From Dendrobium chrysotoxum (Eukaryota; Streptophyta; Magnoliopsida; Asparagales; Orchidaceae), in contig CM034311.1 of NCBI GenBank assembly GCA_019925795.1, forward strand, positions 16,808,926-16,872,925: DNA of 64,000 nt, in the 5' to 3' direction. The position numbers and the translations under genes are program-made. Shown in pieces: positions 33,728 to 42,537 of the stretch (positions within the stretch are counted from its first letter, which is position 1; every line of letters starts with the position of its first letter). Below the pieces are notes generated by a model. The model saw nothing but the letters and a program-made list of their open reading frames with translations, was not told where the DNA came from and made no database searches.

Positions 33728-33967
33728 TTTTCTGTTTTGTAGTGTTTTCTTTTATGTTTTGTACTTATATTTCCGTGTTCTGTTTTACCCTCCTCCTTTT
33801 TGTGATGTCAAAAGAGGGAGTTAGTTTGTAGTCGTTTCAGTTTTTTGTTATGTGTTATATTTTTTATATTGATTTAGTTAAATGAAAATTGAAAAAAAAA
33901 ATATTTGTCTTGTTCGATCTCCTAGTTAATGTTATTTTCCAACTACTGTATAATTATTTGCTATCAT

Positions 33968-33982
33968 CAAAAAGGGGGAGAT
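33968..33982 (+). promoter_or_regulatory. Polypurine tract of Copia D
   Basis: CAAAAAGGGGGAGAT directly before the 3' LTR, where plus-strand DNA synthesis starts. A similar CAGGGGGAGAG word occurs inside both LTRs (about 24262 and 34185). Confidence 0.85.
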
Positions 33983-35676
33983 TATTACAAATCTGGTTTT
34001 GATGATGACAAATATGTTTTCAGCGTGTTTTGCTTGGCTAACCCGTTTCAGGCATAAAAGATTACGAGCAATCAAGCCAACTCAAGATCGGGTCCAAGTG
34101 TGTCCAATGTATGATTTTTCTTTTTATTGAGTCAATTGTAATGTAACTGATCCCCTAGCTAAGTAACCTTGCACACACACACTCAGGGGGAGAGCTTGAG
34201 TGAATTAGAGTTTCTGTCCAATATTTGTTCAGATCGTCCTGGACGATATTCACATCGTCCTTGACGATCCAGTTAAAAACAGAAATCCTAATTAGGGCGA
34301 TCAAGTTAACTGTGTCTGATTAGGCAGATCGTCCTGGACGATCATTGGATCGTACGGGACGATAGGCCCAAATCAGAAATTTTCAGCCGCCAGATCAAGT
34401 TAGGTAAGTTTTTATTTTAAGATATTTGGTCTGATCGTCCCGGACGATACGTGTATCGTCCTGGACGATCCAGTATAATCATGCCTAAATTAATCTGATA
34501 ATTAAGGAAAGCAATTAATACTTGATTGATACGATCATATCGTCCTGGACGATCGCAGGATCGTCCCGGACGATCCTGATCGTCTAGTGCATTTTAGCTG
34601 TACGACCTGAACTGTGTATAGGACGATTTTGGCACTTTTTGAACTAATCATACAGGACGATTCCTGTATCATCCTAGACAATCAAGTCATTTTTGGATCG
34701 TCCAACACAATTTTCTCTAGACGACCCGAACTGTCTCCTGGACGATATTCCCCGATTTACACTAATCGTCCCGAAAGATCGCAGGATCGTACGGGACGAT
34801 ATGAACAACTTTTTGAACTGATCGTCCAGAAGAGCCAGATCGTCCAGTCTGAAACAGCTGATTTTGAACTGATCGTACAGGACGATCTATGGATCGTCTT
34901 GGACGATATTGGCCGACCAGTTGAGATTTAGGGCTGTTTTTGAACCCTCATATAAAAGATCTTTTTCTTTATTTAGAAAAGATCTTTTGCCACTTTCCTG
35001 TCCAGAGAAACCCTAGAGAGAGAGAGTTTGGGAGAGAGAGAGAGGATCTAGTGAGGGGGAGTTAGTGAGGGATTCACTAAGGTTGCTCCAAGCACGGATC
35101 AGAGTCGTCTTCTCCACTCGTCGTCTTTCGTCTAGTTGGTGTTCGTCGTGGAAGGATCGTCGCAAGAAGATCCGGGTTCTCTGCCCGCTTCAGGCGGAAG
35201 CAAAAGGAGTTCGGGGTTCTCTGGCCGCTTCAGATGGAAGCAAAAGGAGTTCGAAGGTTTTCTGCCTGCTTTAGGAGGAAGCAAAAGGAGGTCGGGTTCT
35301 CTGCCTCACCGTGTGGTGAAAAGGAGGTTTTGTACAGGCTTCTCCGCCTTGCTGTGGGAGCAAAAGGAGAGACACTTTTTGTTTAGTGCAATACCCGGAG
35401 GGGAGGCTCCGGGGAGTGGGCGTAGGTCAAGTTGATCGAACCACTATAAAATCTGGTTTGCTTTTCTGATTATATTCTACACTTTACTTTTCTATTATTA
35501 ACTGCTTGGGTGAATATCTGAGATTGATCTTTTCGTTCTTGTTTACTTATTTTCGCTGCTAAGTATCGAAAAGATTTTTCATTATTATCGTGAAATTTTT
35601 AAATAACCAATTCACCCCCCTCTTGGTTAGCCTCGGGACTAATTCACTAGGGCTTAACATCGCTATCGAACTTTTA
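33983..35676 (+). repeat. Copia D 3' LTR
   Basis: Same length within one base as the 5' LTR and close in sequence. The palindrome pairs are kept (for example 34233/34254, 21 bp apart), and more of them retain CG than in the 5' LTR. Ends CGAACTTTTA and is followed by the TSD CTGAG. Confidence 0.95.
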
Positions 35677-35681
35677 CTGAG

Positions 35682-36260
35682 GCTAAATTTTCTCGAAATC
35701 CATGCCACCAACACGGATGATCCAATTTGAACATAAAAAATGTAGTTTTTACGTATTTGCGATATTCTGATCGCAATGGAGAAATCCATTTCCCGATCGG
35801 ACTTTGTTTGGGCACCAATTTGTGTATTTTTATGTAGGGATTACCTCAATTTGCGTGCACCACCTTAATTGAACAAATTGGTAGTGCATTTAGGGTATTG
35901 TCGATGTTCCGATCACAGTGGCGTAGTCCGTTTTGCGATTGGACATCATTTGGGTAGCGCCAAGGCCTCTTTTCTCAATAAGCATGCTGCCTTGAGATTT
36001 GTGCTCCTAATTCAGATAGTCCAAATTGAATTAATAAAATATAGTTTTTAGAGGTTGTTAACATTTCGGACGCAACGACGAAGTCTGTTTGTCGATCTGA
36101 CGCAGTTTGATCAGCCTCGCATTTTAATTTTGGGTGTCGGCCATCCCTTTTGACTGATCTCATCCGATTCGACTGTGAGGGGCCTCGACCTAGAAGAATT
36201 TGATGTTTTGATTGCAACTGCGCAGTCTCTCTGGCATTCAGAGATCATTTGACCCTTCAA
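35682..36260. repeat. 140-bp tandem repeat, part right of Copia element D
   Basis: Units of the type GCGATATTCTGATCGCAATGG followed by a (G/A)(T/A)AGTCC(A/G)TTT word and a GATCGGA word start near 35755, 35895, 36053 and 36195. With element D removed, the first unit at 23991 is 139 bp before the second; later spacings are about 144, 158 and 142 bp. At least five diverged units. Confidence 0.72.
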
Positions 36261-36396
36261 GTAAGGTGTCGGACCAACCCGCGCACTACTTGATTCATCA
36301 TTTTTGTCCTTTTATGCGTGGTTTGAGTTGTGGGGGTCAACAAATATATATAAGCTAAAAAATTATTTATTCTTTATTGTATGTGTTTAAATACAG

Positions 36397-37336
36397 AAAG
36401 ATTTTTATTGGCTGTCACAACATAATGATAAAATCAGAAAGAACTTTGAGAAGCGTGGCTCGACTCGTATACGAGACATGTTTACTAACATTAAAAAGTC
36501 AGGCCAGCGACCACTCTGAATTGGTGAGGGTGTATGGGCAGAGTTGAGCAGTGCTTGGGGTAGCCCAGATTATACCAGAAGGTGAGGTCAAAATAGATAG
36601 AACACAGCTTCTAATGTTGGGGGCTTGGGAAGTTCCCTTCATACAGGAGGTTCTGTTCCTCATACTGAGCACAAAAGACGTTTGGTAAGAAATTTTAAAA
36701 TATTTTAATAATTTACTTTAATTAGAATACTAATATATGTCTATTACAGAAATAGGTGCTGGGTAGAGAACTGACTCCTGTTGAATTACATAGTCATACC
36801 CACAAGCGACAGGAGGACCAGCAATGGGTTGACGAGCGTACTAGGAGAGCCTATGTAAGTATATAAGTTTAATTTTGGTGATATTATGTATGAATTGCAT
36901 AACTTTTTATTAACTTTCATAGGAGGAGTATACACGGCTTCGAGAGAGTCAGGCTGCAGCAGGTGAAGGTTCTTCTGCTAGATCAACAGACTATTCTGAC
37001 TACCGCACTTGGTCGCAAGAGGTAGGAGGAATGCAACATGGCAGAGTATACGGGTTAGGCTCGCAGGCTTATACATATGAAGGGCATACATCTAGTGGTG
37101 GCAGTTTTTCATCTAGTACCTAGGAGTCTTTATATACCCAACAGATAGCTGCCCTTACAGTCGAGCTAGAACAGGTACAGAAAGCCCAAGCTGATTGGTA
37201 GATGCAAATGCAACAGCAGCAGATGTAGATACAGCAGCAGCAAGCTCAAATGTTAGAAGAAATGAAAAAGATGAGGGAGCAGATGAGTAGTGGTAGGAGT
37301 ACAGCATCACCTGAGGATGAAACTGAATCAGAGTAA
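36397..37336 (+). pseudogene. CACTA element B second transposase ORF, exons 3-5
   Basis: Resumes after the acceptor at 36396: KDFYWLSQHNDKIRKNFEKR, RDMFTNIKKSGQRPL, a stop, IGEGVWAELSSAWGSPDYTR. After an intron near 36685-36750, the next exon gives LTPVELHSHTHKRQEDQQWV. After a third intron near 36856-36922 come EEYTRLRESQAAAGEGSSAR, DYRTWSQEVGGMQHGRVYGL and a Q-rich, coiled-coil tail with MREQMSSG, ending TAA near 37336. This is the C-terminal half of the Transposase_24-type protein. Five or so stops. Element A carries the matching exons at 13531-13701 plus 38083-39720. Confidence 0.85.
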
Positions 37337-37639
37337 ATGTTATTTATCTATTTTACTGATGTGGACATCTGTATTTATGTGTTTTTAGACATATTTATCT
37401 ATTTACTGTTTGAACATGTTTAGATATTTATTGATGACACTCTTCTTATATATATTTATTGTGTACATATTTAATTATTTATTATCTAGATGATGCTCTT
37501 CTGGTTTATGTGTAACTGTTGATGTTGTAAAATATATATTTTATTATAATTTTTTGTATGTAGGTATAAATGTGGAAAATATTTTTCAAAGTGAGGAAGA
37601 TTTTTTTTTTTCTGCTACAGGTCTCCAGAGGATTATCCA
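37337..37639 (+). other. 3' untranslated part of element B
   Basis: AT-rich sequence between the ORF2 stop and the 3' subterminal repeats. No gene seen. Confidence 0.5.
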
Positions 37640-38070
37640 CCGGTATATGTGTCAGAAATATGATATGACGACATTTCCGGTGGAATATGCGACGGAACTT
37701 CTAACTGATAGTTCGACGGTGATATCCAACGGTAAAAATTGGCATCGCTTTTTTTGCGGCGGAATATCCGCCGGTAATTCCGGCGGACAATTTCTGCCAG
37801 TAATTCAGGCGGACAGTTTTCGCCGGTAATTCTGGTGGCTTATTCGCCGGAACACAGCGACAGAAAAGGCGTTGAATTGTCAAACATATCCGCCGGTTGT
37901 CCGTCGGAAAGTATGCCGAAAATCCTTCCGGCTCAAAAAATACGACGAAAATATTTTTCTGATGCGCGTTTTACCGTCGAAGAGTTTTCAGTCGGAAATC
38001 CACCGAAAACCTATTTTTTCTGATGCATTTTTCACTTTACTGACGGACACATCTGCCGGTAATGGCTGTT
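37640..38070 (+). repeat. 3' subterminal repeats of element B
   Basis: ATCCACCGGT, TTCCGGCGGA, TATCCGCCGGT and similar words recur on both strands up to the 3' terminus, mirroring the 5' subterminal block at 13715-14040. Confidence 0.8.
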
Positions 38071-38082
38071 TTTCTTGAAGTG

Positions 38083-38780
38083 GATTATATAGTGAGGAGG
38101 GAGCAGAAAAGATAGAATCGAGCTTCTGACATATGAGGCCTGGGTAGCTCCTTCTATAATGGGGGCTCAGTTCCACACACTGATCACAAACAATGATTGT
38201 TAAGAATTTTAACAGATTTTAATATTTTTTTTGGTTATGCATGCTAATCTATGTATATTATAGAATGAGATATTTGATAGAGAACCCACTGTAGTTGAGT
38301 TGCATAGTCACACTCACAAGCACCAGGAGGACCAGTAGTGGGTGGATGAGTGAGTAAGGAGGACATTTGTAAGTATATAAGGTTACAATACCTAAAGAAA
38401 TATTTTAAGTGACGATTACATGATGATTAATCTTATGTTATATTTTATAGGATGAGTATATATGGCTTCGATAGAACTAGGCTGCAGCTGGAGAGGGATC
38501 ATTTAAGAGTTCCATAGATATTTTTGACTATCGCACTTGGCCGTAGGCGATAGGAGGAATATAGAAGGGACGAGTTTATAGATTAAGCTCATAGGCCTAC
38601 ATGTATGAGGGATAACCTTCTTCTGCCTCCAACTACTCTACAAACAGTTAGGAGAGTTTGTATAGCTAATAGATGGCTAATTTCATAGCTCAATTAGAAA
38701 TTATCTGAAAATCACAAGCCGACATTTACATTTAGATATATGATGAGCTTCGAAGATTGAGAGAGTAGATTGAAAAAAAT
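38083..38780 (+). pseudogene. CACTA element A second transposase ORF, 3' half
   Basis: Picks up exactly where B interrupted it at 13701. Exons: GSSFYNGGSVPHTDHK (about 38130-38200), EIFDREPTVVELHSHTHKHQ (about 38267-38330), then DEYIWLR, AAAGEGSFKSSIDIFDYRTW and YMYEG, ending LRRLRE, a stop, IEKN where element C is inserted at 38781. Downstream of C it continues QSAPASAKQESEDTYSTLTV (39663-39722). Same family as B's 36397-37336, with more stops. Confidence 0.82.
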
Positions 38781-39662
38781 CACTACAAGAAATCGCGTGT
38801 TATGGACGGCCAAAATCGGGAGAAAAATGCCCAAAATCCATAAAAAATTTGTATTTTCGGTGGATTTCCGACGAATTTTTTTCTAATGGTAAAATGCATT
38901 GGAAAAGTAGTTCCAACGGTAAAACACGCGTCAAAATAATTCTGGCTGAATTAATCCGCAGGTAAAATTTCCAGTGGAATATTTTGCGCTGGAAAAAATA
39001 AGAAAGAAAAAAAAACTATAATTATGTGGCCTAACCCGACCACCTGACCCGCGCCGCCCCAGCCCGCTGGACCCGCCCCCCGCCAAGCGCCACACCAACC
39101 CACCCCGCCCAATCGCACCAGGCCAGCCCACTCGTGGGCCTGCTAACTCGCGTCACAGCCCTCCTAGGACGGGATTCGAACCCCTACAAACCAACCATCA
39201 AGGCTCCAACCACCACGCCACCAAGGCAAAATCTACTTTAGTTGTTTTTTATAATTTTATTTAAATGATTACTTATTTAATATTAAAAGTAATTGTCAAT
39301 TTATTCAATTTAATTTAATTTAATAAAATTATTTTAACAATGAATTATTAATTATTAGTTTAATAATATTTAATTTAAATAATTTTATTTGATAATAAGA
39401 TATTAAATTATTTAACTTAATTTAACAAAATAATTAATTATAAATTTTTATTGTAGTCATTTTTTTAGAAAAATTTAATATTCGTCGGAAATTCTGTCAA
39501 AAATAAATCCGTCGGAAAGCAAATTAAAAATTCCGCTGGAAATCCGTCGGAAAATCCGCCGAAAAATTTTCGTCGGTAAATCGTCGGAAAATCCTCTGGA
39601 ATTTGTAACGAATTTATTTCCGCCATAAATTCTGTCGGAAAATGAACTGTTTTCATGTAGTG
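38781..39662 (+). mobile_element. Mini-CACTA element C (882 bp), non-autonomous
   Basis: Begins CACTACAAGAAATCG and ends GTTTTCATGTAGTG (complement CACTACATGAAAAC). TSD is AAT (38778-38780 and 39663-39665). Subterminal words TTCCGACGAA and TCCGTCGGAAA occur at both ends. The middle has no transposase but contains a GC-rich segment, a tRNA-like SINE fragment (about 39150-39235, minus strand) and AT-rich filler. It sits in the last exon of element A's second transposase gene. Confidence 0.9.
39150..39235 (-). mobile_element. tRNA-derived SINE-like fragment inside element C
   Basis: On the minus strand a box-A-like TGGCGTGGTGG is followed about 30 bp later by a box-B-perfect GGTTCGAATCC, the internal RNA polymerase III promoter of tRNA-derived SINEs. 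The part outside does not form a tRNA cloverleaf that I could draw, so a tRNA gene is unlikely. Confidence 0.5.
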
Positions 39663-39959
39663 AATCAGTCTGCGCCTGCATCGGCCAAGCAAGAGAGTGA
39701 GGATACATATTCCACTTTGACTGTCTGTGTAGGGGTTTTTGTTTTTTTTTTATGTATAAGAACATTTGATACTTTAACAATGTTGTAGTTATTGTAGAAT
39801 TCTACGGAACATGATTGTCTATTTGAGCAGTTGGAATGTGATTGAACAAAAATGTGTTTCTTATGTTTATTTTATCATTATTTGTTGGAATATTAACTAC
39901 AGCTTTTAAACTGCATGGATTATTATTGTTGAAAAGTTATTAACTAACTGTAGGAGCTA

Positions 39960-40370
39960 TTTTTTTATTTATGGTTCGGTAAAATTTTGCCGCAAACATC
40001 GAAACGACGAGCGAGTATCGTGTTTTGTGACGAAATAATCCGTCGCGAAGCGGAATTTTCGCCAAAATTTACAACGGTATTTTTGCACAACTTGCGGCAT
40101 ATTTTCCCCCGCAAATCTGTCATAATTTGCGAAGACATTTGAAGCGTTTTGAAAAAAATGAAGACGACATTTTCTTCAATTTAATTATGCTATAAATCAA
40201 TCGTAAATTCGTCAAAAAATATTTACGACAGATTTCTTTCGTCATAAATACTTTTGCGATGTGACTTTTACCGTTGGAATTGAATCCGCCGCAAATCCAC
40301 CACAAACCGCAATTTGATACGGATTTGGCTTGTTTTGCAACGGATTTTTCCGCTGCAAAAAGCTGACTTT
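39960..40370 (+). repeat. 3' subterminal repeats of element A
   Basis: Words such as GCAAATC(C/T)GTC, CCGCAAATC and TTGCGAC recur on both strands next to the 3' end at 40379, matching those inside A's 5' end (9940-10090). Confidence 0.7.
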
Positions 40371-40382
40371 CTTGTAGTGATT

Positions 40383-41402
40383 AGAGAACATAGGACTTAG
40401 GATTTATGGTTTGATGCACAAATAGTTGAGCGTTATTGCACCATCTTTAATCTCTTCCATTGAATGTAGAAAATCTATTTAAAATGTATTGATATCTTGT
40501 GTTGGGAGACTAAGACTGGCTTGTTGTGAATCAATCTCATTTAGAGGATCCAGTGGTTCAATACGACTAGTAATTTTGTTTTACTTCACAAACCATGAAA
40601 TATCAAATGAGATATTTTGATCGCGCTCAATATTGAAAGCTGATACTGTTCAATGGCAGGTTTTGATGCAAACAACTTTACCTTAAAAGGGGTAAAGTGG
40701 ATGATAGTAATAACACTCCACTTATCTCCTTGTAGATTGTTCTATGGATGGAAGCTCCACAAAGGCCTCTTCAAAGTTCATTGATGTCACATGCAGAGAG
40801 GTCTATGATGGGGAAAATATGTAGGATCAACTCCTAATTTGATAGCTTTTATAAATAAAATATAGGAACTAATTAAGGCTGAGGTAAGTCGATTTTATCA
40901 TATAACTTAGTCTTGACCACTAATGGAAAAACCAATTTGGGCATTTTTGGCATAATTAGTTATGGGATTGAACTATGAAGTCTTCATAGGTGTCCAAGAT
41001 TATTTGGAGGTCCAATGATAATTTTTGATTGAGAGATTGAAGATGCCATAGATTTATGTCTCTGAATTGAGCACAATTCACCTCTAATTGTGCAATCAAG
41101 CAATATAAACGAAAAGGGCAAATTGAGAGAATCTTGGAGAAGTTATGAGAGACTTTAAAGCATTTAGTGTTCTAAATCACACATGCATGCAAATCATTAA
41201 ATTTAATAAATTTGAAAGAATATTTAATAACCCAATCTAGTTTGATTTTCTAATATATCCTATAAAAAGAAAATAGACTGTTGTCATAAATACAATTCAT
41301 AACATAAAATTCTTATGAAGAATAAATATAAACTTTTCAAAATTTTTTACAGACAACTTTGTTGTCTTACGTCAAAATTCCTACCCTTGAAAAAGAGCAA
41401 GG
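40383..41402. other. Unassigned flank of element A
   Basis: AT-rich, no recognised gene or repeat. Starts with the right TSD flank of element A. Frames are short and broken. Confidence 0.45.
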
Positions 41403-41490
41403 AGATCGGGTCTGCGGCCGAGTGGTTGATGGAACACGTTCCTCCCATCTCACCCGGGCTCGAATCCCCTAACTATTCCAAATAAAAAAG
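41403..41490 (+). mobile_element. tRNA-derived SINE-like sequence
   Basis: GCGGCCGAGTGG is close to box A (TGGCNNAGTGG), and CGGGCTCGAATCC about 33 bp later matches box B (GGTTCGANNCC) with one change. The block is followed by AAATAAAAAAG, a short A-rich tail. A real serine-type tRNA would need a paired acceptor stem, which I do not see. Confidence 0.5.
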
Positions 41491-42353
41491 ACAAGCAAAT
41501 GCACAAAATGAATAATATATTATGATTTATGCCATGTTCCTAAGCATAAGATAAGAGCCAGATCATGGCCAAGCAAGGTATTTAACAGCATTTAAACCTG
41601 GCATTATGATACCCCCACGACATTAAAGACTATCTCTACCAAGTGACCTGGTATTAAATAGGCTCACATCCAGATGCAGCTCCTCTTGCCGTTTGGCCCG
41701 TTTCCTGCAAGTAAAGCAGCACTGTTCAGCCCTCAGCGCATAGAAAATATACATAATTGCTAAGCATCTATTAATTGCAACATGATATGTTATATTTCCT
41801 TAAATCGGCTTCAAACAAGTTACTCCGTAGAAGTAAGAAGGTTAACTGACTTGAAGATGTCGCCTAAACTGCGGCTTTCAGAACGGCCGGCTTTGTAAGT
41901 TGCATTCAAAACTGAAGTGACTTCCCAGATTCTGCAACCAGACATGCACAGTTATGTGATAGTCTGTAACTTGATTAATTTCTTTATATAATCATGTAAA
42001 ATGTTGCTATGTTTCAATCTCACTGGACAAATTTAAAAAATAGTAATGTTCTCCTCCTCTGGAGAAAATTCCATGGTTCAGCTGATCTTGCAATTAATAC
42101 TTCTTGTTGTTTGAACTGCTGCTTTTTTTATCAGACTTGGTAAAAATATACTTATACAGCTGCTCGAAGCCACCATCTTTTCTAATTCCACTAGATGGAA
42201 GGAAGGAGCAGCTTAAAAAGATCTCCAGAGATCTGTCAAGTGGTATACATTTTAAACGAGGATTACCAAAGTGAATAATTCTTTCTCATGTTTGCTTGTT
42301 GAAACTTCTCTCATTAAAAACCAGGGCCATGTGCCCTTTAATGCCATATGTAG

Positions 42354-42527
42354 GATAAATTATTCTGTGCGGACACTGGATGTGTCTGGAGACAAATAAA
42401 AATGCACCACGTCACCTAAAAAATGTACAGCACTCGGTACCGTGTTAGGTACTGAACTCGGTACCGCTAGGTACTTGAGCGGTACCGGATAGGAACAACC
42501 GTCCGGCGTCCGCACAGAATAATCTCT
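42354..42527. mobile_element. Mutator-type MITE, copy 2 (174 bp)
   Basis: Ends GATAAATTATTCTGTGCGGAC-like and, on the other strand, AGAGATTATTCTGTGCGGAC. Flanked by the perfect 10-bp repeat CCATATGTAG (42344-42353 and 42528-42537). Same family and almost the same length as 14778-14952, including the inner GGTACC-rich part, but in the opposite orientation judging by the inner sequence. Confidence 0.9.
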
Positions 42528-42537
42528 CCATATGTAG

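Larger units (their letters stand above)
24061..35676 (+). mobile_element. SIRE-type Copia LTR retrotransposon D with extra ORF
   Basis: Two LTRs (24061-25753 and 33983-35676; 1693 and 1694 bp) flank a Met-tRNA primer site, gag, pol, a long non-coding stretch, a third ORF and a polypurine tract. The TSD is CTGAG (24056-24060 and 35677-35681). Domain order PR-INT-RT-RH marks it as Copia; the RT sequence, the Met primer site, the extra 3' ORF and palindromes in the LTRs fit the SIRE/Sirevirus lineage. Stops and a frame change break gag, pol and ORF3. It sits inside a tandem repeat within the intron cargo of element B, so it is the youngest large insertion in the nest. The LTRs look well above 90% identical by eye. 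Confidence 0.95.
13702..38082 (+). mobile_element. CACTA (En/Spm) element B with large intron cargo
   Basis: The 5' end is CACTACAAGAAAATAATG; the 3' end is CTGTTTTTCTTGAAGTG, complement CACTTCAAGAAAAACAG. Both sides carry GAT (13699-13701 and 38083-38085). Joining the flanks rebuilds A's second ORF: GTAGCCTAGAT/TATATAGTGAGG aligns with B's own GTAGCCCAGATTATACCAGAAGG near 36560. Subterminal repeats of the (A/C)CCGGCGGA / TCCGCCGGTAA type lie at 13715-14040 and 37640-38070. B is 24.4 kb, about 7.8 kb without the foreign DNA in its ORF2 intron. It encodes TNP2 and ORF2, both broken. Confidence 0.92.
9916..40379 (+). mobile_element. CACTA (En/Spm) element A, outermost of the nest
   Basis: The 5' end reads CACTATAGAAAAGGC; the 3' end reads CTTTCTTGTAGTG, whose complement is CACTACAAGAAAG. 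Both are flanked by ATT (9913-9915 and 40380-40382), the 3-bp TSD typical of CACTA elements. Inside each end lie subterminal repeats built on GCAAATC(C/T)GTC-like words (about 9940-10090 and 39960-40370). Without nested elements B and C and their TSDs, A is about 5.2 kb. Gene order is a LINE fragment, the C-terminal part of TNP2, then the second transposase ORF, all on the plus strand and all broken. Its intact splice layout serves as reference for element B. Confidence 0.9.

Noticed and set aside
41403..41490. A serine-type tRNA gene
   Set aside because: Box A and box B are good, but I cannot pair an acceptor stem or anticodon arm; a SINE head with an A-rich tail fits better.
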